Source of the DNA: Betaproteobacteria bacterium
GTDB taxonomy: Bacteria > Pseudomonadota > Gammaproteobacteria > Burkholderiales > Casimicrobiaceae
Assembly (NCBI GenBank): GCA_013298765.1
Contig: JAAFJA010000001.1
Span: 434,001 to 498,000, forward strand
Direction of reading: 5' to 3'
Length of the DNA: 64,000 nt
This document shows, in pieces, positions 1-9,583 of the stretch (the stretch's first letter is position 1; the number at the start of each line of letters is the position of its first letter). The notes below the pieces were generated by a model, which saw only the letters and a list, made by a program, of their open reading frames with translations, was not told the DNA's origin and made no database searches. The translations under genes and the position numbers were made by a program.

Positions 1-5
1 TCGGT

Positions 6-1817
6 ATGAACGCGAACGAAGCAGTGTGCGCGATGATTGCGGTGACAAACTATGTATATGTTTCTATGCAAACCTCGGCACCGTATAAGTTGCGAGCAGA
101 GAAACAAGCGACAGAGTTCTTGGTTCCACAGTTCCTCCAAAAAAAAATCAAGACCCCAAGTGGCGAGTCTTTTACTCCGGACGAACTGACGACTAGCGCT
201 GGTGATGGAATGAAACATGTCTTGGGCGTTCTGTTGCGAGCGCAGCAGTCTATACATGAACCCGCAACGCCAACCAAATTCCAACTCACTGACGAGCAGT
301 TTTGCAATGTTTGGACTGAAATAAACCTAGCGATTGTCTATCGGACGGCGGAGACGTATTGGCAGGATTGTTATGCAAACGGTTTTCGATTTCAGAGAAT
401 TGCGTCGGATGAGTTGTTGCTCTCGTCAAACAACCCGGCAGATGAACGAGCAAAGGTTTGCTCGGTGTTTCGAAGAACAAACAATGCGGCACAGCACATG
501 CTAAAGCTGGCCGAGCTATGGGAGCACTCCCTCGACGCTAGACAGAGAAAGCGAGCTAGCGGACTCCCTGTCGTGCATAGGGTGGCTGGCGCTCGACTAA
601 TCGACCACATTGAAATCGGGTTTAATGCGGCGCGCATCAGTAAATCTGCACTCTCCGTAGTAAGTGAACTCTTTGTGGATAACGGTCCGATGCGAGTTTT
701 CTTGGACGACCCGTTACCTAACTTTCAAGGGGTGACACTTAGGCAATTGATACATGCTAGGAGGATGCTCCAATCACTGTCCGAAGTACTCGTTGAGAAT
801 CTGGCGCGGCTGCCGAAGGATACCGCTTGTTTGGACGTAGTCCGCTTCGCACCCGCAATATCGGCTCCCGTCCTCGTTGCAATGATCGCAAAGGCGTTGC
901 GCGTTTCCAAACACCAATCCGAAGCACTGTGTACGGCATTGACATTCAAAGGGGAACCGACAGGCGAGCTTTGGGCGCAGCCATTAATTAGACTAGGAGA
1001 TGAGTATCAGCTCGTGATCACGTGCGCGCACACCGCGAGATTGGACAGATTGATTGACGTCTGGATGCGCTTAGGCGGATTCGCACTTTCAGATCGAGGA
1101 GCCTCCTTTGAAGAACACTGCCGAACACAGCTGAGAATGATCATTCAGGAGTCGCCGCTCGCTGCGAGCGCCATTATCACTAGCAACCGGTTTAACTTCT
1201 CACCGTCTAAAGCCGTCTTTGAAGAGATTGACATGATTTTGGCGATCGGATCCACGGTAGTAGTTTTCGAAGCGAAATGCACCATCTGTCCGGACGATGC
1301 GATCCAGTTCGCGAATCATCGAGAGACGATCGAAAGTGCCGCAAAACAGGCAAAGCGGAAACGCGATGTAGTCATTGCCCACAAGACAGCATTCATCGAG
1401 CGAATGAAGCAGACAGGCCATGATCTCCCGACGGATATAACGGTATTAGGTGCCGTGCTAGTAAGCAACGAGGCATATTCCGGTTACGCAATCGGAGATG
1501 TAGCGATCGTGGATTTATCTATCGTTGAGCAGTTTTTCGGTAACGAGTTAATTCACCTAGAACTGTCTCGGCGCGGAGAAACCTTACTTAGCAGCACCGA
1601 GAAAATCTACGCGAACTCAGATGCCGCACCATCCGTCTTGCCCGGCTATCTCTTACATCCCCCGCAGACTCGGGCGTACGATGAGGCGCTAGCAAAGCGC
1701 GCGGTAAGATTTCCACTCGTCACATCACACGGCGATGCGATTACATATGAAACTCATGAGGTGCAACTTAGTCTTGAGGGCGTGACTGCAAAATTTGACC
1801 TTCAACCGGCTCATTAA
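6..1817 (+). CDS. Large protein with a putative PD-(D/E)xK nuclease-like C-terminal part (5' end possibly cut)
   Basis: I do not recognise a family for this 603-residue protein. The frame is open to the first base and there is no room for a ribosome binding site before the ATG at 6, so the true start may lie outside the window. The first ~380 residues give no motif I know. The C-terminal part has an E406-E-I-D409 segment, a short hydrophobic strand, then F-E422-A-K424-C. That is the D...ExK spacing of PD-(D/E)xK (NERD/Mrr-like) nuclease folds. No signal peptide or membrane segment is visible. Codon use is more AT-rich than in downstream genes, and a toxin-antitoxin pair follows on the opposite strand, which suggests transferred, possibly defence-related DNA. 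The nuclease reading is inference from one short motif. Confidence 0.6.
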   Translation: MNANEAVCAMIAVTNYVYVSMQTSAPYKLRAEKQATEFLVPQFLQKKIKTPSGESFTPDELTTSAGDGMKHVLGVLLRAQQSIHEPATPTKFQLTDEQFCNVWTEINLAIVYRTAETYWQDCYANGFRFQRIASDELLLSSNNPADERAKVCSVFRRTNNAAQHMLKLAELWEHSLDARQRKRASGLPVVHRVAGARLIDHIEIGFNAARISKSALSVVSELFVDNGPMRVFLDDPLPNFQGVTLRQLIHARRMLQSLSEVLVENLARLPKDTACLDVVRFAPAISAPVLVAMIAKALRVSKHQSEALCTALTFKGEPTGELWAQPLIRLGDEYQLVITCAHTARLDRLIDVWMRLGGFALSDRGASFEEHCRTQLRMIIQESPLAASAIITSNRFNFSPSKAVFEEIDMILAIGSTVVVFEAKCTICPDDAIQFANHRETIESAAKQAKRKRDVVIAHKTAFIERMKQTGHDLPTDITVLGAVLVSNEAYSGYAIGDVAIVDLSIVEQFFGNELIHLELSRRGETLLSSTEKIYANSDAAPSVLPGYLLHPPQTRAYDEALAKRAVRFPLVTSHGDAITYETHEVQLSLEGVTAKFDLQPAH

Positions 1818-1862
1818 TTGGGCATGCTTATCAGTGTTCGGATTGCGCGCAGTAATCGAGAG

Positions 1863-2174
1863 CTAACCAGCCAACTCTTTCAACATCGCCTCCCGCAAGA
1901 TAGCATTTAGGCGAGTCTGATAGCCCTTGCCATCGGACTTGAGCCACATGAGCACATCGCTATCGACGCGTACCGTAGTCGACGCCTTCACCGGTTTGTA
2001 GAACGGGTTACGGACGGCTGCTTTCAGAAAGTCTTTCGGCAGCGGCGCGATATCGCTGTAATCAATCTCGGAATCGCGTTTAGCAAGAAGCGACGCGATC
2101 TCCGCCCTTTGCTTTGGCGATAGCTTCAATGGTTTCGCAGGATCGATACTTTGTTTAACGACTTTGTTCGGCAT
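1863..2174 (-). CDS. brnA: BrnA family antitoxin
   Basis: Antitoxin of a type II toxin-antitoxin module; in this family it neutralises BrnT and represses the shared promoter. The 103-residue protein has a basic N-terminal half and a C-terminal ribbon-helix-helix-like segment (VRVDSDVLMWLKSDGKGYQT, then LNAILREAML), the usual BrnA signature. It overlaps the end of the brnT gene by 20 bp, so the two are co-transcribed and probably translationally coupled with the toxin first, the normal BrnTA order. It ends about 45 bp from the convergent putative nuclease gene. The family call rests on motif resemblance and gene order. Confidence 0.85.
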   Translation of the reverse strand: MPNKVVKQSIDPAKPLKLSPKQRAEIASLLAKRDSEIDYSDIAPLPKDFLKAAVRNPFYKPVKASTTVRVDSDVLMWLKSDGKGYQTRLNAILREAMLKELAG

Positions 2175-2448
2175 AGAGTTTCCTTTCCTTGCGATCCGCC
2201 TTTCGCGCAGAGACGATGCGAATCACCTCTTCGCCGCCCGTTTCGCGTACAGTGTGCGCAACGAGCACAATCAGTTCGCCTTGGATCGCCCCAATGGTTT
2301 GCCACCGGTGCTCGCCACCTTCAAAGCGATCCTGCAACGCAAGCGCGAAGGGGTCCGAAAACACAAAAGCCGCCGTCTCGAAACTCAAACCATGTTTTCG
2401 AATGTTTGCGGCGGCTTTGTCGGCATCCCATTCGAAGCGAATCGTCAT
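2155..2448 (-). CDS. brnT: BrnT family toxin (ribonuclease)
   Basis: Toxin partner of BrnA; BrnT proteins have a RelE-like fold and cleave RNA, stopping growth when the antitoxin is lost. The 97-residue protein matches the family from the first residues: MTIRFEWDADKAAANIRKHG, then FETAAFVFSDPFAL, a central ERWQ-like segment (HRWQTIGAI) and the C-terminal IRIVSARKADRKERKLY stretch, which carries the conserved R-x-x-S-A-R-x-A core. Length is typical. It is the first gene of the pair, so the promoter should lie in 2449-2591, where a BrnA-bound operator would be expected; I could not pick one out by eye. Confidence 0.9.
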   Translation of the reverse strand: MTIRFEWDADKAAANIRKHGLSFETAAFVFSDPFALALQDRFEGGEHRWQTIGAIQGELIVLVAHTVRETGGEEVIRIVSARKADRKERKLYAEQSR

Positions 2449-2591
2449 GACGTAAATGTTACTACATTTTTGTCACTTCAACTTTGTATCTACGTGAGAA
2501 AAAACGATATTCGAACGCGTTTCGTCGACTCGCGGACGATTGAATTGTGATCGGCAGAGAAATCCGCTGTGTCCGCCCTTCCCCGCGCAAG

Positions 2592-3722
2592 CTAGTTGCA
2601 CTGAAAGTAACTTCCCACTCTGACCGAATCGGTAGGTTGTTCGCCCTTTACCAGTTGAAGCTGCGAAAAGTCGCCGCTATCGATCATTTGCGTGAGTTGT
2701 CTGCGGTAGTTCTCAACGAGCTGCGCGGCGCTCGGTGAAAGCTCGTAATACGCTAGAAAGTCCTCGTAATTGTTGGTCGAACAACGTCCTTCGCGCGCGC
2801 ACGCCGAGTGCACGGGCGTTACGCAATCGCCACCATATTGGCACGCAAGCAAGTTCGCCACATGATGCATCGCTGCTTGATCAACAAATGGGCCGTCGTT
2901 ACCAATCCGAAAAGCACCGTTGCGATAAGTGTTGGAGAGCATCCCAACACCAGCACGAACCGCAGTCGGGTTGCGCGAGGCTATGGCCTGCCGAATCCGT
3001 TCGACCCGGGAATCGTTGATTTCCACAGCGCGGGCGTTGGGGAACTTAACCGGATCATTGGTTGCGTGGATCTCGCAGTTGAGCTCCCGCGCTAGTGCCG
3101 TCGGGTCTTTCAACTCTTGCGCGCGCGTAAACGCTTCCGCAATCTCCTTCTTGGTTGTTTCCAGATCACGAAGCGATCCGCACACGTCTGGATTGGCTAA
3201 ATCCCAAGCGTTCGTACGAATTGGCGTGTCTGGATGATTCTGCGGCAGCGAGGCAACAAATTCGGCGCGCCGCTCCGCCCAGGTTTTCCGCGGCCTCGCA
3301 TCCGTCTGATCTGTCTTCTTCGCGCAGCTACTGAGAAGCTGCGCGCGTATGTACTGCGCCTCACCATCGTTTGGCAATTGACTGACTTTTGCGATCAGCG
3401 CTGGAAAATCCTTGCGCGCAATGTAATCGGCCATGAGCGGCGAGACGTTCGCTGGCAACTGTCCACGCTGTGGTGTCGAACCACTCCCCGTCAGAGCAGG
3501 CTTCGCACTCATGCGCGGATCGATGTTTAGAACGGCCGACGGCGGCAACGCATCCGATTTCGCGGCGGAACTTTGTGGCGGTGAGGTTGCCTTCGATGCG
3601 ACCACGGCGCTGCTTTGGTTTGCTGACCATTGCCGCCAGCCGAAAATGCCGACAACCACCAGAATGACGAGCGCCAGAACTTTCTTCACGCTTGTGCCCC
3701 GAACGAGTAATGACCCAATCAT
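2592..3722 (-). CDS. Membrane-anchored protein of unknown function
   Basis: I do not recognise this protein. From the ATG at 3722 it is 376 residues: a short cytoplasmic tail, one transmembrane helix (VLALVILVVVGIFGW, about residues 15-29), an Ala/Ser/Pro-rich linker, then a soluble region with several Cys residues and no known motif. The topology suggests an anchored periplasmic domain. The frame extends upstream to a GTG at 3848 that would overlap the clpB stop; I prefer 3722 (or the GTG at 3689) because the hydrophobic helix then sits at the N-terminus. It follows clpB on the same strand and could be transcribed with it. Confidence 0.6.
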   Translation of the reverse strand: MIGSLLVRGTSVKKVLALVILVVVGIFGWRQWSANQSSAVVASKATSPPQSSAAKSDALPPSAVLNIDPRMSAKPALTGSGSTPQRGQLPANVSPLMADYIARKDFPALIAKVSQLPNDGEAQYIRAQLLSSCAKKTDQTDARPRKTWAERRAEFVASLPQNHPDTPIRTNAWDLANPDVCGSLRDLETTKKEIAEAFTRAQELKDPTALARELNCEIHATNDPVKFPNARAVEINDSRVERIRQAIASRNPTAVRAGVGMLSNTYRNGAFRIGNDGPFVDQAAMHHVANLLACQYGGDCVTPVHSACAREGRCSTNNYEDFLAYYELSPSAAQLVENYRRQLTQMIDSGDFSQLQLVKGEQPTDSVRVGSYFQCN

Positions 3723-3844
3723 TCTGCCGCAGCAGAAAAAAAGTTCCTGGGCCATCGACGCCTGGCGGTCGGCGTATTGATGCGCCTCACGTCGAGCATC
3801 TGGCGATGTGACGGAAGCGGCGCATAACGCACCGCTCCTTTCGA

Positions 3845-6424
3845 TCACGCAAACACAACGCTCCCGCCCTTCGCATCCACCCGAATCGTGGATTCGGGGG
3901 CGAACTTGCCGGATAGCAACTCCTTCGAGAGCGGATTCTCGATCGATTGCTGGATCGCGCGCTTCAATGGGCGTGCGCCGTAGACCGGATCGAAACCTTC
4001 TTCGCAGAGCAGGTCTAGCGCAGCATCGCTGATTTCGATTTTGAGATCGAGTTTCGCGAGGCGTTGTTCGAGGCGCTTCAATTGAATTTTTGCGATGCCT
4101 TTGATGTTGTCTCGGCCAAGCGCGTGGAAGACGACGATCTCGTCGATTCGGTTGATGAATTCAGGGCGAAAATGATCTTTCACTTCGGCCATCACAGCGA
4201 TCTTTACGAGTTCGCTCGGCTCGTCAATCATCGATTGAATCTTCGATCCGCCGAGGTTACTCGTCATGATCATCACGGTGTTTTTGAAATCCACCGTGCG
4301 GCCTTGGCCATCGGTCATGCGGCCATCGTCAAGCGCTTGCAAAAGTACGTTGAATACGTCGGGATGCGCCTTTTCCACTTCGTCGAACAGAATCACGCTG
4401 TACGGTTTGCGCCGCACTTGTTCGGTGAGCTGTCCGCCTTCATCAAAGCCCACATAGCCCGGCGGCGCGCCGATCAAGCGCGCGACGGAGTGCTTTTCCA
4501 TGTATTCGCTCATGTCGATGCGAATCAATGCGTCTTCGCTATCGAACATGAAGTTCGCGAGCGCTTTGGTGAGCTCGGTTTTGCCGACACCGGTTGGGCC
4601 TAAGAAAAGGAACGAACCGTACGGTTTGTTCGGATCAGCAAGCCCCGCACGCGAGCGACGGATCGCATCGGCCACGAGTTGCACCGCTTCGTCTTGACCG
4701 ACCACACGCTTGTGGAGCGCATCTTCAATATGCAAGAGTTTTTCGCGCTCGCCCGTCATCATTTTGCTGACAGGAATACCGGTCGCGCGCGAGACAACCT
4801 CAGCGATTTCTTCGGCACCAACTTGTGTGCGTAACAGTTTCGGCTTTGCCGGTTTCCCATCGCCCTTCGTGGTTTCGGCTTCTTTGAGCTTACTTTCAAG
4901 GTCGGGCAACTTGCCGTACTGAATTTCCGACATCGCAGCGAAATCGCCGCGACGACGCGCTTCGTCCATTTCGAGTTTGAGCTTTTCGATTTGCTCTTTG
5001 ATGCCTTGCGTGCCTTGCACCGCCGCTTTTTCGCCGCGAAGCACTTCTTCGAAGTCAGCATATTCGCGCTCTAACTTGAGAATCTCTTCCTCGATCAGCG
5101 CGAGACGCTTTTTCGACGCATCATCTTTCTCTTTTTTCACCGCTTCGCGCTCAATCTTCAACTGAATGATGCGGCGATCAAGCTTATCCATCACCTCGGG
5201 CTTGGAATCGATCTCCATCTTGATGCGGCTCGCAGCCTCATCGATCAAATCAATCGCCTTGTCCGGCAAGAAGCGATCGGTGATGTAGCGATGCGAAAGC
5301 TCAGCAGCGGCCACGATCGCCGGATCGGTGATGTCCACGCCGTGATGCACTTCATATTTCTCTTGCAGACCGCGCAAAATCGCAATCGTCGATTCGACGG
5401 AAGGCTCATCGACGAGCACTTTCTGGAAGCGGCGCTCAAGCGCTGCATCTTTCTCGATGTACTTACGATATTCGTCGAGCGTGGTCGCGCCGACGCAATG
5501 CAGCTCGCCGCGCGCGAGCGCAGGCTTCAACATATTGCCGGCATCCATCGCGCCTTCGGCTTTGCCTGCGCCGACCATGGTGTGCAGTTCATCAATAAAG
5601 ACGATGGTTTGCCCCTCGTCTTTCGCAAGATCGTTCAGCACCGCTTTCAAACGTTCTTCGAATTCGCCGCGATACTTCGCGCCCGCGAGCATTGCTGCGA
5701 AATCAAGCGACAGCACGCGTTTATTCTTCAAACCTTCCGGCACTTCCGCATTCACGATGCGCTGCGCAAGCCCTTCCACAATCGCGGTTTTGCCGACGCC
5801 AGGTTCGCCAATCAACACGGGGTTGTTCTTGGTGCGACGTTGCAATACTTGAATCACACGACGAATCTCATCGTCCCGACCAATCACAGGATCGAGCTTG
5901 CCCGAACGCGCGCGCGCCGTAAGATCAACGGTGTATTTCTCAAGCGCCTGTCGTTGCCCTTCTGCTTCCTGCGAAGACACGCCCTCGCCACCGCGCACGG
6001 CCGCGATCGCCGCTTCAAGCGTCTTCGCGCTGGCACCAGCGTCCTTGAGAACACGTCCAGTCTCGCCTTTGTCGCTGGCGAGCACGAGCAGGAAAAGTTC
6101 AGAGGCGATGAATTGATCGCCGCGTTTGGTCGCTTCCTTGTCGGTGAGATTCAAGAGCGAATTCAAGTCGCGTCCAATCGAGATGCTGCCATCACCGCCT
6201 TGCTGGCGCGGCAATCGCTCAATGCTCGATTGCAAATCCTTCGTGAGCTTGCCGACGTTTATGCCCGCACGCTGCAGGAGCGATTTGGTGCCGCCGTCTT
6301 CTTGTTCGAGCAGCGCCATGAGCAAGTGTTGCGGCTCAATTTGGGTTGCATCAAGGCCGAGCGCGAGTGACTGCGCTTCAGCGAGAGCTTGTTGAAACTT
6401 GGTAGTGAGTTTGTCGAAGCGCAT
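3845..6424 (-). CDS. clpB: ATP-dependent disaggregase ClpB
   Basis: Hexameric AAA+ chaperone that pulls polypeptides out of aggregates together with DnaK/DnaJ/GrpE. The 859 residues are the normal length. Visible in order: an N-terminal Clp repeat domain ([20 protein letters not shown] onward), first Walker A GEPGVGKT near residue 205 with Walker [10 protein letters not shown], a long charged coiled-coil middle domain (about 400-530), second Walker A GPTGVGKT near residue 605 with Walker [11 protein letters not shown], and the C-terminal D2 small domain. A GGAG ribosome binding site precedes the ATG. A candidate heat-shock promoter lies 40 nt upstream. It is a single gene with an unknown membrane protein downstream. 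Confidence 0.97.
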   Translation of the reverse strand: MRFDKLTTKFQQALAEAQSLALGLDATQIEPQHLLMALLEQEDGGTKSLLQRAGINVGKLTKDLQSSIERLPRQQGGDGSISIGRDLNSLLNLTDKEATKRGDQFIASELFLLVLASDKGETGRVLKDAGASAKTLEAAIAAVRGGEGVSSQEAEGQRQALEKYTVDLTARARSGKLDPVIGRDDEIRRVIQVLQRRTKNNPVLIGEPGVGKTAIVEGLAQRIVNAEVPEGLKNKRVLSLDFAAMLAGAKYRGEFEERLKAVLNDLAKDEGQTIVFIDELHTMVGAGKAEGAMDAGNMLKPALARGELHCVGATTLDEYRKYIEKDAALERRFQKVLVDEPSVESTIAILRGLQEKYEVHHGVDITDPAIVAAAELSHRYITDRFLPDKAIDLIDEAASRIKMEIDSKPEVMDKLDRRIIQLKIEREAVKKEKDDASKKRLALIEEEILKLEREYADFEEVLRGEKAAVQGTQGIKEQIEKLKLEMDEARRRGDFAAMSEIQYGKLPDLESKLKEAETTKGDGKPAKPKLLRTQVGAEEIAEVVSRATGIPVSKMMTGEREKLLHIEDALHKRVVGQDEAVQLVADAIRRSRAGLADPNKPYGSFLFLGPTGVGKTELTKALANFMFDSEDALIRIDMSEYMEKHSVARLIGAPPGYVGFDEGGQLTEQVRRKPYSVILFDEVEKAHPDVFNVLLQALDDGRMTDGQGRTVDFKNTVMIMTSNLGGSKIQSMIDEPSELVKIAVMAEVKDHFRPEFINRIDEIVVFHALGRDNIKGIAKIQLKRLEQRLAKLDLKIEISDAALDLLCEEGFDPVYGARPLKRAIQQSIENPLSKELLSGKFAPESTIRVDAKGGSVVFA

Positions 6425-6754
6425 GCTGGACTCCCATGCATTTTGTTTGTTGTGTTACTAGCAATCTTGGGCAATGCCATCGAAATTCAATGGAACGCTC
6501 GTCTGATAGCGTTTGCGATGAATCAAAGATCTATCGAGTAACAGCCATACCCAGTATTTGACGTTTTTATTTGGGCTACGAACTCGTTAATGAGCATTGC
6601 AATACACATACTATTTCTCTTATAGCCCTTTCATTTACGTCTTTACATTGTCTTTTGCGTCAATACGTTGTAGGTCGTCTACGCGACGACGCACGCTCAA
6701 AGACACACAACCGCGTATGCTCCCAACGTCATTCGCAAGAGTGTTCGCGCTCAA
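6425..6754. other. Divergent intergenic region between clpB and the DUF2855 gene
   Basis: About 330 bp with no credible gene. The left end carries the clpB leader and a possible sigma-32 promoter. The middle is AT-rich and includes TTTTTATTTGGGCTACG (6564-6580), one of several intergenic GGGCTA-type segments in this window. I see no clear promoter for the rightward gene. Confidence 0.5.
6465..6491 (-). promoter_or_regulatory. Candidate sigma-32 (heat-shock) promoter of clpB
   Basis: On the minus strand ATTGAAT (6485-6491) is followed after 13 nt by CCCAAGA (6465-6471). The sigma-32 consensus is CTTGAAA, 11-16 nt, CCCATnT, so both boxes are partial matches with good spacing. The -10 box lies about 40 nt before the clpB ATG, and clpB is a classic member of this regulon. 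The call depends on position and partial match only. Confidence 0.4.
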
Positions 6755-7855
6755 ATGAAAAACATGATTGAACATTTCACCGTCCGCCGCGACAACCCGT
6801 CGCAACATCGTTGGTCACAATCACTGCTTGGAGCGCTCGCCGAGGGTGAAGTGCTGCTTGCGATCGATTCGTTTTCGTTCACGGCCAACAACGTAACCTA
6901 TGCGATGTTCGGCGAGAAGATGAAGTATTGGGAATTCTTTCCGACCGACGACCCCACATACGGCACGATTCCGGTGTGGGGCTTCGCCGATGTCGTCGCG
7001 TCGAACGTAGAAGGCATCTCAGTCGGCGAACGCTTCTACGGCTATTACCCGATGTCGACCCATCTCGTGGTGAAAGCCTCGCGCGTCTCTGCACATGGTT
7101 TCACAGACGCTGCGCCGCATCGCGCAGAGCTGCCGGTGATCTACAACCAGTACATCCGATCCAGCAGCGATTCCATGTATCGCAAAGATCGCGAAGGCGA
7201 AATTGCGATCTTGCGGCCGCTTTTCGCAACAAGCTTTCTGCTCGAAGATTTTCTGGCCGACAACAAATTTTTCGGCGCTACACAGGTATTGCTTTCCAGC
7301 GCCTCGAGTAAGACCGCATATGGCACCGCGGCGTGCCTCGCCCAGCGTGAGAATGGCCCCTCGGTCGTTGGATTAACTTCGAAGGCGAACGCTGAGTTCG
7401 TGCGCTCGCTTGGTTGTTACTCAAAGGTCGTCACTTACGAAGATCTCGCGACGCTCGACGCAAACGTACCCACAGTCTATTGCGACTTCGCGGGGAATGC
7501 CAAGCTTCGCGCAAAGATTCACACCCACTGCGGTGAAGCACTCAAATACAGTTGCAGCATTGGCGGCACCCACTGGGATCATTTGGGTGGCACGCGCGAT
7601 CTGCCCGGGCCGCGCCCCACCCTCTTCTTCGCGCCATCGCAAGCAAAGAAACGTGTTGGTGAATGGGGGCCGGCGGGATTCCAGTCGCAGCTCACGAATG
7701 CGTGGGAGCGCTTCCTCTCAGACGCTTCGGCGACAAGCACACCTTGGTTGCACGTTGTAACGTCGAACGGTCGTGATGCGATCGCATCGACCGTGACTGC
7801 TGTGATCAAGGGTGGCGTTGATCCACGCGATGGGCACGTGTTGCGCTTCGCCTGA
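6755..7855 (+). CDS. DUF2855 family protein (MDR-like oxidoreductase fold)
   Basis: Member of the uncharacterised DUF2855 family. The 366 residues show the family's conserved N-terminal region (SFTANNVTYAMFGEKMKYWEFF, split here as FTANNVTYA and MKYWEFFP) and a proline-rich PVWGFADVV segment. A central Rossmann-like stretch (VLLSSASSKTAYGTA, then VVGLTSKANAEFVRSLGCYSKV) resembles the cofactor-binding half of medium-chain dehydrogenase/reductases. A quinone-oxidoreductase-like activity is therefore plausible but unproven. There is no signal peptide. Another ATG six bases upstream in the overlapping region is possible; the chosen start follows no strong ribosome binding site. The gene stands alone, divergent from clpB. 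Confidence 0.85.
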   Translation: MKNMIEHFTVRRDNPSQHRWSQSLLGALAEGEVLLAIDSFSFTANNVTYAMFGEKMKYWEFFPTDDPTYGTIPVWGFADVVASNVEGISVGERFYGYYPMSTHLVVKASRVSAHGFTDAAPHRAELPVIYNQYIRSSSDSMYRKDREGEIAILRPLFATSFLLEDFLADNKFFGATQVLLSSASSKTAYGTAACLAQRENGPSVVGLTSKANAEFVRSLGCYSKVVTYEDLATLDANVPTVYCDFAGNAKLRAKIHTHCGEALKYSCSIGGTHWDHLGGTRDLPGPRPTLFFAPSQAKKRVGEWGPAGFQSQLTNAWERFLSDASATSTPWLHVVTSNGRDAIASTVTAVIKGGVDPRDGHVLRFA

Positions 7856-8027
7856 GGACTGAGAGAGCGGCCTAGTTAAAATTTGTAGGCCGCATCGCGC
7901 GGGTATGCACAACGGACGTAGGCTGGGTTGATAAAACCAGCTTTGACCGAAATGGAGTCGCCGGGTTTTTGAACGCGGCCAACTCGTTCGATGCGCACCG
8001 CGATCCTAAATAGTATTAATCAGATCC

Positions 8028-9305
8028 ATGAGTACACCCCACATCCTCGACGAACTCGCCTGGCGCGGGTTGATTCATCAATCAACTGACCAGACCGAAT
8101 TGCGCAACCATTTGAACGAGTCGCGCACGTTGTATTGCGGGTTTGATCCATCGGCTTCGAGCTTGCATGTGGGCAACCTGGTAGCGCTGATGACGCTGCG
8201 CCGGTTCCAGCGTTTTGGTCACAAGCCGCTGGCGCTGGTCGGCGGCGCGACCGGCATGATCGGCGATCCTTCTGGGAAAAGCGAAGAGCGCAACTTGCTT
8301 TCGAGAGAGCAGCTTGCTGAAAACGTCGCGGCGATCAAGAAACAAGTCGAGCGCTTTCTGGATTTCGGTGGCGCCAATCCCGCGCAGCTCGTGAACAACT
8401 ACGATTGGACTGCGCCAGTTAGTTTTCTCGACTTTCTCCGCGATGTCGGCAAACACGTCACCATCAACACAATGATGGCGAAAGACTCGGTGCGATCGCG
8501 CATCGAGCGGCCGGATGCGGGCATTAGCTACACCGAATTTAGCTACATGCTGTTGCAGGCGTTCGACTTTGTTGAGCAATACAAACGTTTCAACTGCACG
8601 ATGCAAATTGGTGGCAGCGATCAATGGGGCAACATCACGTCTGGTATTGATCTCGGTCGACGCATGGCAGGCGCGAGCCTGTTCGGCTTGACCATGCCAC
8701 TGCTGCTAACGAGCGATGGCGCAAAAATGGGCAAGTCCGCCAAAGGAGCGCTCTGGCTCGACGGCAACCGCACCTCGCCGTACACGTTCTACCAATACTG
8801 GATCAACGTGGCTGACGCGGACGCAGGAAACTGTCTCCGCTTCCTAACCGAGCTCACTCGCGAAGAAATTGAAGCGCTCGACGAAAGCACCAAGAGCAAA
8901 CCCGGTGAGCGCGCCTCGCAAAAAGCGCTTGCCCAGTGGCTCACCCGCTTCGTCCACGGCGACGCGGGATTAACCGCTGCCCAGAAAGCAACGGACATCT
9001 TCTTTGGCGCGGAGATTGATTCGCTCAGCGATTCGCAGTTGATTGAAATCTTCGCAGATGTGCCGAGCATCTCAGTTACAAAGTCAGAGTTCGATACGGG
9101 CATCAGCGTGGTGGACGCACTTACGCGCGCGGGCCTCTGCGCAAGCAAGGGCGACGCGAAACGCGCGCTCGCCGCAGGCGCTATTGCGCTCAACAACCGC
9201 AAGCTCGACGTTGACCGTGTGTTGACCAACACTGATCGCGCGTCGGAATCGGTTGTCGTTTTGCGGAATGGAAAGAAGCGTTACGCGTTGCTGCGGATCG
9301 AGTGA
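8028..9305 (+). CDS. tyrS: Tyrosyl-tRNA synthetase
   Basis: Class I aminoacyl-tRNA synthetase that attaches tyrosine to tRNA-Tyr. The HIGH-type motif reads HVGN (residues 47-50) and the KMSKS-type motif reads KMGKS (233-237). The tyrosine-binding core includes YCGFDPSASSLH and the QIGGSDQWGN signature. The C-terminal ~65 residues form an S4-like RNA-binding domain (VVDALTRAGLCASKGDAKRA). The 425-residue length fits the TyrRS family with a short spacer and S4 tail. The 170-bp gap upstream contains an imperfect hairpin (GCTGGGTT...AAACCAGC, 7922-7941) that may end the preceding transcript. Confidence 0.97.
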   Translation: MSTPHILDELAWRGLIHQSTDQTELRNHLNESRTLYCGFDPSASSLHVGNLVALMTLRRFQRFGHKPLALVGGATGMIGDPSGKSEERNLLSREQLAENVAAIKKQVERFLDFGGANPAQLVNNYDWTAPVSFLDFLRDVGKHVTINTMMAKDSVRSRIERPDAGISYTEFSYMLLQAFDFVEQYKRFNCTMQIGGSDQWGNITSGIDLGRRMAGASLFGLTMPLLLTSDGAKMGKSAKGALWLDGNRTSPYTFYQYWINVADADAGNCLRFLTELTREEIEALDESTKSKPGERASQKALAQWLTRFVHGDAGLTAAQKATDIFFGAEIDSLSDSQLIEIFADVPSISVTKSEFDTGISVVDALTRAGLCASKGDAKRALAAGAIALNNRKLDVDRVLTNTDRASESVVVLRNGKKRYALLRIE

Positions 9306-9583
9306 CGGGTCGCGAAGCTGCAGATTGCGTCGTGCTTTTCAACTCGAACCAGTGCGTGTTAACGCGCCCTAGATTCGCTACGGCTTTGGGCTAGCCTGAT
9401 TTGGTTGCTCGCGCGAGCGTTTTTGCGAACAATCCTTCGTTTCGCCGGAACCGTTAGGATCGATTTTCCGATCCGATCAAAGCCGACCTGATGAGCCTCA
9501 CGAAGCCGAGCGCGTAACATGCTTCGGCTTCGCTTCGCAGAACCATAGGCTGTTTTCCTCGCACAACTAAAGACACGTAAACG

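Noticed and set aside
5291-6370. 359-residue open frame on the plus strand opposite clpB
   Set aside because: It is the mirror frame of a strongly coding gene, with Arg/His/Ala-rich composition and no family motif; clpB is certain.
9306-9583. Short frames in the gap before the CocE-type gene
   Set aside because: Composition is Arg/Ser-rich without motifs or ribosome binding sites; the gap looks non-coding, with only a small GGATCG/CGATCC hairpin near 9458-9475.
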